Part shown: positions 27,003 to 37,723 of the stretch, in pieces
How positions within the stretch are numbered: position 1 is the first letter of the stretch
Layout: every line of letters starts with the position of its first letter
Notes under the pieces: model-generated
What the model was told of the DNA's origin: nothing
Databases searched by the model: none
What the model saw: only the letters and a program-made list of their open reading frames with translations
Program-made: the position numbers and the translations under genes
Assembly: GCA_021323335.1 (NCBI GenBank)
Contig: JAJTCN010000006.1
Coordinates: 1 to 64,000, forward strand
Origin: Ramlibacter sp.
Lineage (GTDB): Bacteria > Pseudomonadota > Gammaproteobacteria > Burkholderiales > Burkholderiaceae_C
Direction of reading: 5' to 3'
DNA length: 64,000 nt

Positions 27003-28828
27003 CAGAAAGCCTCCTCGGGCATGGTGGCGCAGGTCGGGTCGCGCGTCTCGACGACCCGCAGCCAGGCGCCGATTTTCGGCAGTTCGTAATGGTAGAAGTA
27101 GCGCGCCGCGCGCAGGCGGCCCTCGTCCGCCGGCCGGCTGCTGCCCGGCTGCAGGACCAGCAGCACGTCCAGCCAGGTCCAGGCGATCACCAGGTGGCCG
27201 AACGCCTGCATGTAGGGCACCGCGTTGGCCAGCGCGTCCGCCGGGTTGCCGGTCGCCCACGCAGCCTTGGTCGCGGCGCCGACCTTCTGCAGCGCCTGCC
27301 CCAATGCGTTGGCATGTTCGGCCAGGTGGGGTTGCTGGATGGCGCGCTTGATGGTTCCGTTGATCCGCTGCGCCAGCAGCGACAGGCCCTTGCCGCCTTC
27401 CATCACGACCTTGCGCCCCAGCAGGTCGGCGGCCTGGATGCCGTGCGTGCCTTCGTGGATCATGTTCAGGCGGTTGTCGCGCCAGTACTGCTCCACCGGG
27501 AAGTCACGCGTGTAGCCGTAACCGCCATGGACCTGGATGGCCAGCGAATTCGCCTCCAGGCAGAACTCGCTGGGCCAGCTCTTGGCCACCGGCGTCAGCA
27601 CTTCCAGCAGCAGCCGCGCTTCCTCCGCGGCTTCGGGCGTGCCCGTGTGCTGTTCATCCACCAGGCGGGCACATGACAGCAACAGGGCGAGCGCGCCTTC
27701 GCAGTACGATTTCTGCGCCAGCAGCATCCGCTTGATGTCGGCGTGTTCGATGATGCGCACCTGCGGCTGCGCGGGGTCCTTTCCCGCCGGTCCCACCGGT
27801 CGGCCTTGCGGGCGGTTCTTCGCGTAGTCGAGCGACGCGTAGTAGCCGGCCAGGCCCAGCGCCGTCGCGGCCAGGCCGATGCCGATGCGCGCCTCGTTCA
27901 TCATGTGGAACATGCAGCGCAGCCCCTCGTGCGGCTTGCCTACCAGGTAGCCGATGGCGCCGGGCCCGCCGCGCACCGGGTACTTGCCTTCGCCGAAATT
28001 CAGCAGCGTGTTGGTGGTGCCGCGCCAGCCCAGCTTGTGGTTCAGGCCGGCCAAAGCCACGTCGTTGCGTTCCCCGGTGAGCCGGCCGTCCGTGCCCACC
28101 ATGTGCTTCGGCACGATGAACAGCGAGATGCCGCGGGTGCCGGGGATCAGCTTGCCGTCGGGACCGGGAATCTTGGCCAGCACCAGGTGGACGATGTTCT
28201 CGGCGAGCTCGTGTTCGCCGGCCGAGATCCACATCTTGTTGCCGCGCAGGCGGTAGCGTGGGCCGAGGGGATCGGCCTCGAAGTCCGAGCCGTCCGGGGT
28301 GGCGCGCGTGGTGATGTCGGAGAGCGAGGAGCCGGCCTGCGGCTCGGACAGGGCCATCGTGCCGGAGAAGCGGCCGGCGAATTCGTTGCGGGCGAAGACG
28401 GCCTTCTGCGCTTCGGTGCCGTGCACCAGCAGCAGGTTGGCGTTGCCCTTGGTGAGCAGGCCGCCGCCGATGCTGACGGAAGCGGTGGCGAAGAAGGTGC
28501 CGGCGGCCGCCTCGATGGTGTAAGGCAGCTGCATGCCGCCTTCCTCGTAGTCCTGCGCGGCACTGAGCATGCCGGAGGCGACGTAGGCGTCGTGCGCGTC
28601 GTGGGTGGCCTTGGGGAGGACCACCTTCTCGCCGTCGAAGCGGGGCTCCTCCGTGTCGACGAGGCGATTGAAGGGCGCGTACTTCTCGCGCGCGATCCGT
28701 TCACACGTGTCCAGCACGGCGTCGAACGTCTCCCGCGAATGGTCCGCGAACCGCGCGCGCGCGCCGAGCCGATCGGCGTTCAGCCAGTCGTAGAGCAGGA
28801 AGTCGATGGTGGCGCGGAGGGAAGACAT
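27002..28828 (-). CDS. Acyl-CoA dehydrogenase, long (DmdC/FadE12-like) type
   Basis: 608 residues. It oxidises an acyl-CoA to the 2-enoyl-CoA using FAD. Motifs are YEEGGMQLPYTIEAA, the flavin segment MALSEPQAGSSLSD, KMWISAGEH, NHKLGWRGTTNT, and the C-terminal VHGGYGYTRDFPVEQYWRD with IHEGTHGIQAADL containing the catalytic-region Glu. The extra C-terminal domain (about 470-608) is typical of the ~600-residue subfamily that includes DMSP-pathway DmdC. ATG 28828 was chosen over an ATG at 28870 that adds 14 unconserved residues. Confidence 0.93.
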   Translation of the reverse strand: MSSLRATIDFLLYDWLNADRLGARARFADHSRETFDAVLDTCERIAREKYAPFNRLVDTEEPRFDGEKVVLPKATHDAHDAYVASGMLSAAQDYEEGGMQLPYTIEAAAGTFFATASVSIGGGLLTKGNANLLLVHGTEAQKAVFARNEFAGRFSGTMALSEPQAGSSLSDITTRATPDGSDFEADPLGPRYRLRGNKMWISAGEHELAENIVHLVLAKIPGPDGKLIPGTRGISLFIVPKHMVGTDGRLTGERNDVALAGLNHKLGWRGTTNTLLNFGEGKYPVRGGPGAIGYLVGKPHEGLRCMFHMMNEARIGIGLAATALGLAGYYASLDYAKNRPQGRPVGPAGKDPAQPQVRIIEHADIKRMLLAQKSYCEGALALLLSCARLVDEQHTGTPEAAEEARLLLEVLTPVAKSWPSEFCLEANSLAIQVHGGYGYTRDFPVEQYWRDNRLNMIHEGTHGIQAADLLGRKVVMEGGKGLSLLAQRINGTIKRAIQQPHLAEHANALGQALQKVGAATKAAWATGNPADALANAVPYMQAFGHLVIAWTWLDVLLVLQPGSSRPADEGRLRAARYFYHYELPKIGAWLRVVETRDPTCATMPEEAF

Positions 28829-28851
28829 GCAACGATCCTGAAGACGGACTA

Positions 28852-28960
28852 CCGGACGCAAAGGGCGCAAAAACTACGCAAAGGACGCAAAAGAAACCCG
28901 AGGCATTTTCTGGATGTCCTTTTGCGGCTTTCGCGAAACCTTTGCGTCCTTTGCGTCCGG
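28852..28960. repeat. Inverted repeat of CGCAAAGG units
   Basis: CCGGACGCAAAGGgCGCAAA (28852-28871) pairs with its reverse complement at 28941-28960 (19 of 20 positions). Further copies of the GCAAAGGACGCAAAA unit lie between the arms. It forms most of the 148-bp gap between the thiolase stop and the acyl-CoA dehydrogenase start, inside a presumed operon. Similar CTTTGCGTCC repeats are scattered through many bacterial genomes. Confidence 0.75.
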
Positions 28961-28976
28961 CTGTCCGATCCCGTTT

Positions 28977-30152
28977 TCAGAGCACCTCGAACACCCCTGC
29001 CGCGCCCATGCCACCGCCGATGCACATCGTCACCACGACGCGCTTGGCGCCGCGGCGCTTGCCTTCGATGAGGGCGTGGCCGGTCAGGCGCTGGCCGGAG
29101 ACGCCGTAGGGGTGGCCGACTGCGATGGCGCCGCCGTTCACGTTCAGGCGGTCGTCGGGGATGCCCAGCTTGTCACGGCAATACATCACCTGCACCGCGA
29201 AAGCCTCGTTCAGCTCCCACAGGTCGATGTCCTGCACCGTCAGGCCCAGGCGCTTGAGCACCTTCGGCACCGCGAAGACGGGACCGATGCCCATCTCGTC
29301 CGGCTCGCAGCCCGCCACCGCGAAGCCCAGGAAACGGCCCATGGGCTTGAGGTTGTTCTTGCTCGCATAGTCCTCGCTGACGACCACGCAGGCCCCGGCG
29401 CCGTCGGAGAACTGGCTGGCATTGCCAGCGGTGATCACGCCGCCCGGCAGCGCCGGCTTGATGCCGCTGATGCCTTCCTTGGTGGTGCCTTCCCGCAGGC
29501 CCTCGTCCTTGCTGACCGTGACTTCCTTGGTGATCAGGCCCATGACGGCATCGGCGACGCCGGCCTTGACCGTGATCGGCGCGATCTCGTCGTTGAACTT
29601 GCCTTCCGCCTGCGCCGCGCAGGCATGCTGCTGGCTGCGTGCGCCGTAGAAGTCCATGTCGTCGCGGCTGATGTTGTAGCGCTTGGCCACCTGCTCGGCC
29701 GTCTGCAGCATCGACCAGTAGATCTCCGGCTTCTTCTTCTCCAGGGCCGGGTCGCGCAGCATGTGCTGGTTCATCTCCTGCTGCACGCAGGAGATGCTCT
29801 CCACGCCGCCGGCGACGTACACCTCGCCCTCGCCGGCGATGATGCGCTGCGCGGCCATCGCGATGGTCTGCAGGCCGGAGGAGCAGAAGCGGTTGACGGT
29901 GGCGCCGGACACGGTGATCGGCAGGTCGGCCATCAGCGCGATCTGGCGCGCGATGTTGGCGCCGGTGGCGCCCTCCGGATTGGCGCAGCCCATGAGCACG
30001 TCCTCGATGGCGGCCGGGTCGACGCCGGCGCGCTTGACGGCCTCGCGCACGGCATGGCCGCCGAGCGTGGCGCCGTGCGTCATGTTGAAGGCGCCCTTCC
30101 AGCTCTTGGTCAGCGGCGTACGGGCGGTGGAGACGATGACGGCGTTGGTCAT
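28977..30152 (-). CDS. Acetyl-CoA C-acyltransferase (thiolase)
   Basis: 391 residues. It performs thiolytic cleavage of 3-ketoacyl-CoA. The nucleophile Cys90 lies in [11 protein letters not shown]. The [23 protein letters not shown] and [10 protein letters not shown] motifs (His and second Cys) are complete. It is the degradative (FadA-like) length and lies downstream of the M20 peptidase gene in the beta-oxidation set. Confidence 0.94.
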   Translation of the reverse strand: MTNAVIVSTARTPLTKSWKGAFNMTHGATLGGHAVREAVKRAGVDPAAIEDVLMGCANPEGATGANIARQIALMADLPITVSGATVNRFCSSGLQTIAMAAQRIIAGEGEVYVAGGVESISCVQQEMNQHMLRDPALEKKKPEIYWSMLQTAEQVAKRYNISRDDMDFYGARSQQHACAAQAEGKFNDEIAPITVKAGVADAVMGLITKEVTVSKDEGLREGTTKEGISGIKPALPGGVITAGNASQFSDGAGACVVVSEDYASKNNLKPMGRFLGFAVAGCEPDEMGIGPVFAVPKVLKRLGLTVQDIDLWELNEAFAVQVMYCRDKLGIPDDRLNVNGGAIAVGHPYGVSGQRLTGHALIEGKRRGAKRVVVTMCIGGGMGAAGVFEVL

Positions 30153-30181
30153 GGTGGATTGCCTTTCAGGGGAAGTTCGGT

Positions 30182-31657
30182 TCAGGGAGCCGGCGCATTG
30201 AGGTTGCGCAGCAGCTGGTGATAGAAGCGCACGAGCTCGCCGAGGTTGGCGACGGCGAGGCGCTCGTTGGTGCCGTGCAGGCGGGGCAGGTCCTCGGGCT
30301 TCGCGCGCACCGGCGAGAAGCGGAAGATGTGGTCGGCGACCGGCACGAAATGCTGGGAGTCCGAGCCGGCGATGTAGAGCGCCGGCGCGACGATGGTGTC
30401 CGGAAACAGCGAGCGCAGCGTGCGCTCGAGCTGGCGGTAGGCGGCCGAATCGGTGGCGGTCACGGGCGTCGGGTCGACCGAGCCCGGCCACTCCTTGAGC
30501 TCGAAGTTCCCGCCGACCTTGCTGCGCACATGCTGCATCACGCCGGCGCGGGTGTCGCCCGGCAGGATGCGGAAGTTGACGGTGGCCTCGGCCACGCCGG
30601 GGATCACGTTCTCCTTGTTCCCGGCGTTCACGATGGTCAGCGCGGTGGTGGTGCGCATCATCGCGTTGGTGCTCGCCCCCCTGGCCAGTTGCGCCTCCAC
30701 CAGCGGGCCGAACAGCCACAGGTTGGACAGCGCCACCCGCTGCAGGCCCTTCATCTCCGGCGCCAGGGTGGCGAAAAGGTCGCGCGCCACGCCCTTGAGC
30801 TCGGCCGGAAACTGTTCGTCCTCCAGGCGCTTCAACGCGACCGCCATCTGGCCGACCGCCGTGGTGCCGGCCGGCGGCGGCATGGACGAATGTCCCGGGG
30901 GCGCCGAGACCTTCAGCTGGATGGAGGTGTAGCCCTTCTCGGCCACGCCCACCAGGGCGGCAGGCGCCGCGACGCCGGGGATCACGCCTTCGGTGAGGAC
31001 CAGGCCTTCGTCGATGACGAAGTCCAGCCGCACCTTGCGCTCCTGCAGCATCCTGGCCGCCTGCTTCGCGCCGCGCTGGCCGGAGACCTCTTCGTCGGCG
31101 CCGGAGAAGATGTAGACCGTCTGGCGCGGCTGGAAGCCGGAGGCCAGCAGGATCTCCGCGGCCTCCAGCTGGGCGACCAGGTTGCCCTTGTCGTCCCAGG
31201 CGCCGCGGCCCCAGATGTAGCCGTCCTTCACCTGTCCGGAGAACGGCGGCACGTCCCACTTGCCTTCGGTGCCGGGGGCGATGGGCGCGACGTCGTGGTG
31301 CGCCATCAGCATCACCGGCTTCGCGTTCGCATCGGTGCCGGGCCACGTGTACAGCAGGCTCAGCTCGCCGACGAACTCGCGCTTGAGCTTCGCATGCACC
31401 AGCGGAAACCGCTGCTCCAGGAAAGCGTGGAGCTTGCGGAACTCGCCCGCGTTGAACGCGGGGTCGTCCTGGCTGGGGATGGTCTGGAAGCGGATCAGGC
31501 CCGCCAGCTTGTCGGCCACCGCATTCACGTCCATGGCCAGCGGCGGCGCCGGCGCAACCTGGACCTGGCGCGAGCCCTGGCGCAGCGTGTTGATGGCCAG
31601 TGCAGCGGCGAGCAGCAGCAGCAAGCCGACGAAGAAAAGCAGGAGGCGCTTGATCAT
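30182..31657 (-). CDS. M20-family metallopeptidase (carboxypeptidase S-like)
   Basis: 491 residues. One N-terminal membrane anchor or uncleaved signal ([19 protein letters not shown]) is followed by an M20 peptidase: zinc motifs [31 protein letters not shown] and FVIDEG, with the dimerisation domain having PPGHSSMPP. It resembles yeast CPS1 and animal PM20D1, the latter hydrolysing or forming N-acyl amino acids. Its place between fadJ-like and thiolase genes suggests it frees fatty acids from amides, but that is inference. Confidence 0.88.
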   Translation of the reverse strand: MIKRLLLFFVGLLLLLAAALAINTLRQGSRQVQVAPAPPLAMDVNAVADKLAGLIRFQTIPSQDDPAFNAGEFRKLHAFLEQRFPLVHAKLKREFVGELSLLYTWPGTDANAKPVMLMAHHDVAPIAPGTEGKWDVPPFSGQVKDGYIWGRGAWDDKGNLVAQLEAAEILLASGFQPRQTVYIFSGADEEVSGQRGAKQAARMLQERKVRLDFVIDEGLVLTEGVIPGVAAPAALVGVAEKGYTSIQLKVSAPPGHSSMPPPAGTTAVGQMAVALKRLEDEQFPAELKGVARDLFATLAPEMKGLQRVALSNLWLFGPLVEAQLARGASTNAMMRTTTALTIVNAGNKENVIPGVAEATVNFRILPGDTRAGVMQHVRSKVGGNFELKEWPGSVDPTPVTATDSAAYRQLERTLRSLFPDTIVAPALYIAGSDSQHFVPVADHIFRFSPVRAKPEDLPRLHGTNERLAVANLGELVRFYHQLLRNLNAPAP

Positions 31658-31666
31658 GCAGGGGAG

Positions 31667-31696
31667 CCCTGGATCCCCGCCTTCGCGGGGATGACG
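31667..31696. repeat. dRS3-like palindromic repeat (half element)
   Basis: CCCTGGATCCCCGCC then TTCGCGGGGATGACG is a half copy of the element present in full at 59346-59411. It makes up most of the 40-bp gap between the fadJ-like stop and the M20 peptidase start. The core is an inverted repeat ATCCCCGC/GCGGGGAT. Confidence 0.75.
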
Positions 31697-31697
31697 G

Positions 31698-33797
<2,100 letters not shown>

Positions 33798-33917
33798 GCG
33801 GAAGCTCCATGGCTGGGAGAAACGGGAGAAAAGAACGGTCGTTCTTTTTTGCGATTGTAGGGGGGCCTTGTTGCGGTGCAACGATGCCATGTCCACTGGG
33901 GGACATGGCCTGGAGGT

Positions 33918-34613
33918 TTATACCTCCAGCCACTCCTTGCGAATATACGCGTCGGCGCGCAGCGTGTCCGGCGTGCCGTGGAAGACGATGCTGCCGTGGC
34001 CCATCACCAGCGCGCGGTCCGAGATCGCCATGGCGATGGTGAGCTTCTGTTCGATCAGCAGCACGGAGACGCCACGGGCCTTGAGCGTCTTCAGGTACTC
34101 GCCGACCAGCTCGACAATCTTGGGCGCCAGGCCTTCGGTCGGCTCGTCGATGATGATGAGCTCGGGATCGCCCATCAGGGTGCGGCACAAGGTCAGCATC
34201 TGCTGCTCGCCGCCCGAGAGGACGCCGGCCTCGGTGTGCTGGCGCTCCTTGAGGCGCGGGAACATCCCGTACATGTCGTCGAAGCTCCAGCGTCCCTTCT
34301 GCTTCGCGCTCTTCTGCCCCAGCATCAGGTTCTGGTGTACCGTGAGCTTGGGAAAGATGTCGCGGTTTTCCGGCACGTAGCCGATGCCCAGGTGGGCGAT
34401 CTCGTACGGCTTGCGGCCCTCGATGCGGTCGCCCTTCCAGCTCACTTCGCCGGTGGCCTCCACCATGCCCATGATGGCCTTGGCGGTGGTGGAACGGCCG
34501 GAGCCGTTGCGCCCGAGCAGCGCGACGATCTCGCCCTGCGCCACGTCGAATTGCACGCCGTGCAGCACGTGGCTCTTGCCGTAGAAGGCGTGCAGGTTGT
34601 TCACGCGCAGCAT
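33918..34613 (-). CDS. livF: Branched-chain amino acid-type ABC transporter ATPase LivF
   Basis: 231 residues. It is the smaller of the two ATPases of the Liv/HAAT importer. The Walker A reads GRNGSGRST, with Arg40 where Lys is usual (checked in the DNA: CGT). Walker B (LIIIDEPTEGLAP), signature VLSGGEQQM and the switch region are normal. The start abuts livG (shared base at 34613). It is the last gene of livHMGF. Confidence 0.93.
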   Translation of the reverse strand: MLRVNNLHAFYGKSHVLHGVQFDVAQGEIVALLGRNGSGRSTTAKAIMGMVEATGEVSWKGDRIEGRKPYEIAHLGIGYVPENRDIFPKLTVHQNLMLGQKSAKQKGRWSFDDMYGMFPRLKERQHTEAGVLSGGEQQMLTLCRTLMGDPELIIIDEPTEGLAPKIVELVGEYLKTLKARGVSVLLIEQKLTIAMAISDRALVMGHGSIVFHGTPDTLRADAYIRKEWLEV

Positions 34614-35374
34614 CAGTGGGCCTCCTGCGTGGCGGCCGTGCCGAGATAGGCTTCCTGCACCCGCTGGTTCGCGCGCACGTTCTCCGGCGTGTCGTAGGCG
34701 ATGATTTCGCCGTACACGACCACCGCGATCTTGTCGGCCAGCCCGAACACCACGCCCATGTCGTGCTCGACGGTCAGGAGCGTCTTGCCGACCGTCACTT
34801 CCTTGATCAGCTCGATGAAGCGGCGCGTCTCCGCCCGGCTCATGCCGGCGGTGGGCTCGTCCAGCAGGATCACGTTGGCGCCGCCGGCGATGGTGATGCC
34901 CACCTCCAGCGCGCGCTGTTCGGCGTAGGTGAGGTTGATGGCCAGCACGTCGCGCTTCTTGTGCAGGTGGATCATCTCCAGCAACTGCTCGGCGCGTTCG
35001 TTGGCATCGTCCAGGTCGGCCAGGAACTTCAGGAAGGTGTACTTGTAGCCCAGGCTCCAGAGCACGCCGCAGCGCAGGTTCTCGAACACCGACAGCTTGG
35101 GGAAGATGTTGGTGATCTGGAAGCTGCGCGACAGGCCCAGCCGGTTGATCTCGAAGGGCTTCTTGCCGTCGATGCGGTGGCCGTTGAGCAGCACCTCGCC
35201 GCTGGTGGGCGCGAAGCGGCCGCTGATGAGGTTGAACAGGGTCGACTTGCCGGCGCCGTTGGGGCCGATCACGGCGATGCGCTCGCCCTGCTGCACCGAC
35301 AGCGTGCAGCCGCGGATGATCTCGGTCTTGCCGAAGCTCTTGCGCAGGTCGCGCAACTCCAGAGCGGCCGTCAA
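34613..35374 (-). CDS. livG: Branched-chain amino acid-type ABC transporter ATPase LivG
   Basis: 253 residues from a TTG start. Walker A GPNGAGKST, signature-like NLTYAEQRALEVG (LTYGEQ type typical of LivG) and Walker B VILLDEPTAGMS are present. The TTG at 35374 overlaps the livM stop (TTGA) and has GGAGGGAG at good spacing; no ATG lies nearby in frame and the protein begins right before the conserved LELRDLRKSFG. Confidence 0.92.
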   Translation of the reverse strand: MTAALELRDLRKSFGKTEIIRGCTLSVQQGERIAVIGPNGAGKSTLFNLISGRFAPTSGEVLLNGHRIDGKKPFEINRLGLSRSFQITNIFPKLSVFENLRCGVLWSLGYKYTFLKFLADLDDANERAEQLLEMIHLHKKRDVLAINLTYAEQRALEVGITIAGGANVILLDEPTAGMSRAETRRFIELIKEVTVGKTLLTVEHDMGVVFGLADKIAVVVYGEIIAYDTPENVRANQRVQEAYLGTAATQEAH

Positions 35375-36663
35375 AGCGTCTCCCTCCGCTTCATTTCTTT
35401 CTCGATGAATTCCTGGATCTCGCCCCACTGGCGCACGTAGTGGCGCCGCGTCACCTCGAACAGGCCGATGCCCGTGAGCATGACGAAGGCCGCGCCGAAC
35501 CAGCTGTCGAGGCCCTTGGCGTTGAGGTTGGCGCCCATGAAGCGCAGCTCGGGGCCCAGCGCCGCATTGAGCTGCAGGTGGTAGACCATCTCGATCATGG
35601 CCGCGGCGCCCAGCAGGGTCACCAGCGCGGTGAACGCCAGCGCCAGGTAGCTGACCCACAGCTCCTTCAACCGGCCGAAGGCGGCCACGCGAAGGTTCAT
35701 CATGATCAGGCTGGCGATGCCGCCCGGCGCGTACATCACCATGAACAGGAAGATCAGGCCCAGGTACAGCAGCCAGGCCTTGGTCAGCTCGGACAGCAGC
35801 ACCCCGGCCAGCACCATCAGCACGCCGCCGATGATCGGCCCGAAGAAGAAGGTGGCGCCGCCGAGGAAGGTGAAGAGCAGGTAGGCGCCGGAGCGCGGGC
35901 CGCTCACCACTTCGGAAGTGACGATCTCGAAGTTCAGCGCCGCCAGCCCGCCGGAGATGCCGGCGAAGAAGGCGGAGATGATGAAGACGATGTAGCGGAC
36001 CTTCTGCGTGTCGTAGCCGACGAATTCGACCCGCTCGGGGTTGTCGCGCACCGCATTGATCATCCGCCCGAGCGGCGTGCGGGTGAAGGCGAACATCAAC
36101 GCGGTGCAGATGAAGGTGTACACCGCGATCAGGTAGTACAGCTGGATCTGCGGCCCGAAGGTGATGCCCAGGGGCTTGGGCCCGGCCACCCGGTTGCTCG
36201 AGATGCCGCCCTCGCCGCCGAAGAATTCCGGGAACATCAGCGACGACGCCCACACCAGCTCGCCGATGCCCAGCGTGATCATGGCGAAGGGCGTGGCGGC
36301 CTTCTTGGTGGTGACCCAGCCGAAGAGGACGGCGAACACCATCGCCGCCAGGCCGCCGACGATGGGGATCAGGCTGACCGGGATCGGCCATTGCCCCTTG
36401 CTCACCAGGTTCAGCGTGTGGATCGCCAGGAACGATCCCATGCCCGAATACACCGCGTGCCCGAAGCTGAGCATGCCGCCCTGCCCCAGGAGCATGTTGT
36501 ACGAGAGGCAGACGATGATGGCGATGCCCATCTGCGACAGCATCGTGTGCGACAGGCTGCTGCGGAACAGCATGGGGGCCACCAGCAGCAGCAGCGCGAA
36601 CGCGCCCCAGACGATCCAGCGGCCGACGTTGTACGGGCGGAACTCGTAGTAGTTCTTGCTCAT
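35371..36663 (-). CDS. livM: Branched-chain amino acid-type ABC transporter permease LivM
   Basis: 430 residues with about ten membrane segments and the LivM signature regions (LSYNMLLGQGGMLSFGHAVY; TPLGRMINAVRDNPERVEFVG). It is about 80-100 residues longer than usual, carrying an extra C-terminal membrane pair and a charged tail (HYVRQWGEIQEFIEKEMKRR). It lies four bases after livH and overlaps livG. Confidence 0.92.
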   Translation of the reverse strand: MSKNYYEFRPYNVGRWIVWGAFALLLLVAPMLFRSSLSHTMLSQMGIAIIVCLSYNMLLGQGGMLSFGHAVYSGMGSFLAIHTLNLVSKGQWPIPVSLIPIVGGLAAMVFAVLFGWVTTKKAATPFAMITLGIGELVWASSLMFPEFFGGEGGISSNRVAGPKPLGITFGPQIQLYYLIAVYTFICTALMFAFTRTPLGRMINAVRDNPERVEFVGYDTQKVRYIVFIISAFFAGISGGLAALNFEIVTSEVVSGPRSGAYLLFTFLGGATFFFGPIIGGVLMVLAGVLLSELTKAWLLYLGLIFLFMVMYAPGGIASLIMMNLRVAAFGRLKELWVSYLALAFTALVTLLGAAAMIEMVYHLQLNAALGPELRFMGANLNAKGLDSWFGAAFVMLTGIGLFEVTRRHYVRQWGEIQEFIEKEMKRRETL

Positions 36664-36667
36664 GGCG

Positions 36668-37615
36668 TCAACCTTCCCGCGTCCCGAGGAGGCCCTTCGG
36701 CCGGAAGATCAGGATCAGCACCAGGAACAGGTACGGCAGGATCGGCGCGATCTGCGAGATCTTCAGCTTCCACAGCGGGTAGCCGAAGGTCTGCGGCGTG
36801 ACCTGCAGGCCCACCGTCTGCGCGGCGCCCATCAGCGAGGCGTCGACGCCGACCGCGAAGGTCTGGATGATGCCGATGCCCAGCGAGGCCACGAAGGCGC
36901 CGGCCAGCGAACCCATGCCGCCGACCACCACCACCACGAAGATCACCGAGCCCACCGTCGCCGCCATGCCCGGCTCGGTGACGAAGGCGTTGCCGCCGAT
37001 GACGCCGGCCAGCCCGGCCAGCGCGGCGCCGCCGCCGAACACCAGCATGAACACGCGCGGCACGTTGTGGCCCAGGGACTCCACGGTGTCCGGGTGCGTC
37101 AGCGCCGCCTGGATGACCAGCCCGATGCGCGTGCGGGTGAGCAGCAGCCAGATCGCCACCAGCATGAGCAGGGCCACCAGCATCATGAAGCCGCGGTACA
37201 GCGGGAACTGGGTGCCGTACAGCGTGAACAGCGGACCGCCCAGGATGGCCGGCACGCGATAGTCCACCGAGCTGGTGCCCCACACCAGCTGCACCATCTC
37301 CAGGATGATGAAGGACAGGCCGAAGGTGATCAGCAGTTCCGGCACGTGGCCGAACTTGTGCACCCGGCGCAGCGCGTACTTCTCGAAGGCCGCGCCGGCC
37401 AGGCCGACCAGCAGCGGCGCCACGAACAGCGCCGGGAAGAAGCCGACCAGCTGGGTCGTGGCGTAGGCGAAATAGGCTCCCAGCATGTAGAAGCTGGCGT
37501 GGGCGAAATTGAGCACGCCCATCATGCTGAAGATCAGCGTGAGGCCGGACGAAAGCATGAACAGCAGCAGCCCGTAGCTGATGCCGTTCAGGAGCGATAT
37601 GGTGAAGAACTCCAT
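36668..37615 (-). CDS. livH: Branched-chain amino acid-type ABC transporter permease LivH
   Basis: 315 residues with about eight membrane segments. Family signature: GISYGLLLFMLSSGLTLIFS near the N-terminus, then NFAHASFYMLGAY. It forms the channel with LivM. It is the first gene after the livK terminator, so expression would depend on read-through or an own promoter in the 108-bp gap. Confidence 0.92.
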   Translation of the reverse strand: MEFFTISLLNGISYGLLLFMLSSGLTLIFSMMGVLNFAHASFYMLGAYFAYATTQLVGFFPALFVAPLLVGLAGAAFEKYALRRVHKFGHVPELLITFGLSFIILEMVQLVWGTSSVDYRVPAILGGPLFTLYGTQFPLYRGFMMLVALLMLVAIWLLLTRTRIGLVIQAALTHPDTVESLGHNVPRVFMLVFGGGAALAGLAGVIGGNAFVTEPGMAATVGSVIFVVVVVGGMGSLAGAFVASLGIGIIQTFAVGVDASLMGAAQTVGLQVTPQTFGYPLWKLKISQIAPILPYLFLVLILIFRPKGLLGTREG

Positions 37616-37674
37616 CCGCGTCTTTTCTTTTCTGTCTTCGTTCTGTGGTTGCGCATTCTGCCGCGCCGGCAGCC

Positions 37675-37704
37675 AAAAAAAAGCCGGGACGCTGGCGTCC
37701 CGGC
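37675..37704 (-). terminator. Rho-independent terminator after livK
   Basis: Read on the minus strand: GCCGGGACGC, a two-base tip, GCGTCCCGGC (37704-37683), followed at once by eight T (37682-37675). It is the clearest intrinsic terminator in the window. It separates livK from livHMGF and is likely a partial terminator that gives more binding protein than permease. Confidence 0.88.
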
Positions 37705-37723
37705 CGCTTGCCGCGCCGTGGCG

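Noticed and set aside
28829-28976. A tRNA or small RNA gene in the thiolase-dehydrogenase gap
   Set aside because: The hairpin arms are simple CGCAAAGG repeats; there is no cloverleaf, CCA end or conserved T-loop sequence.
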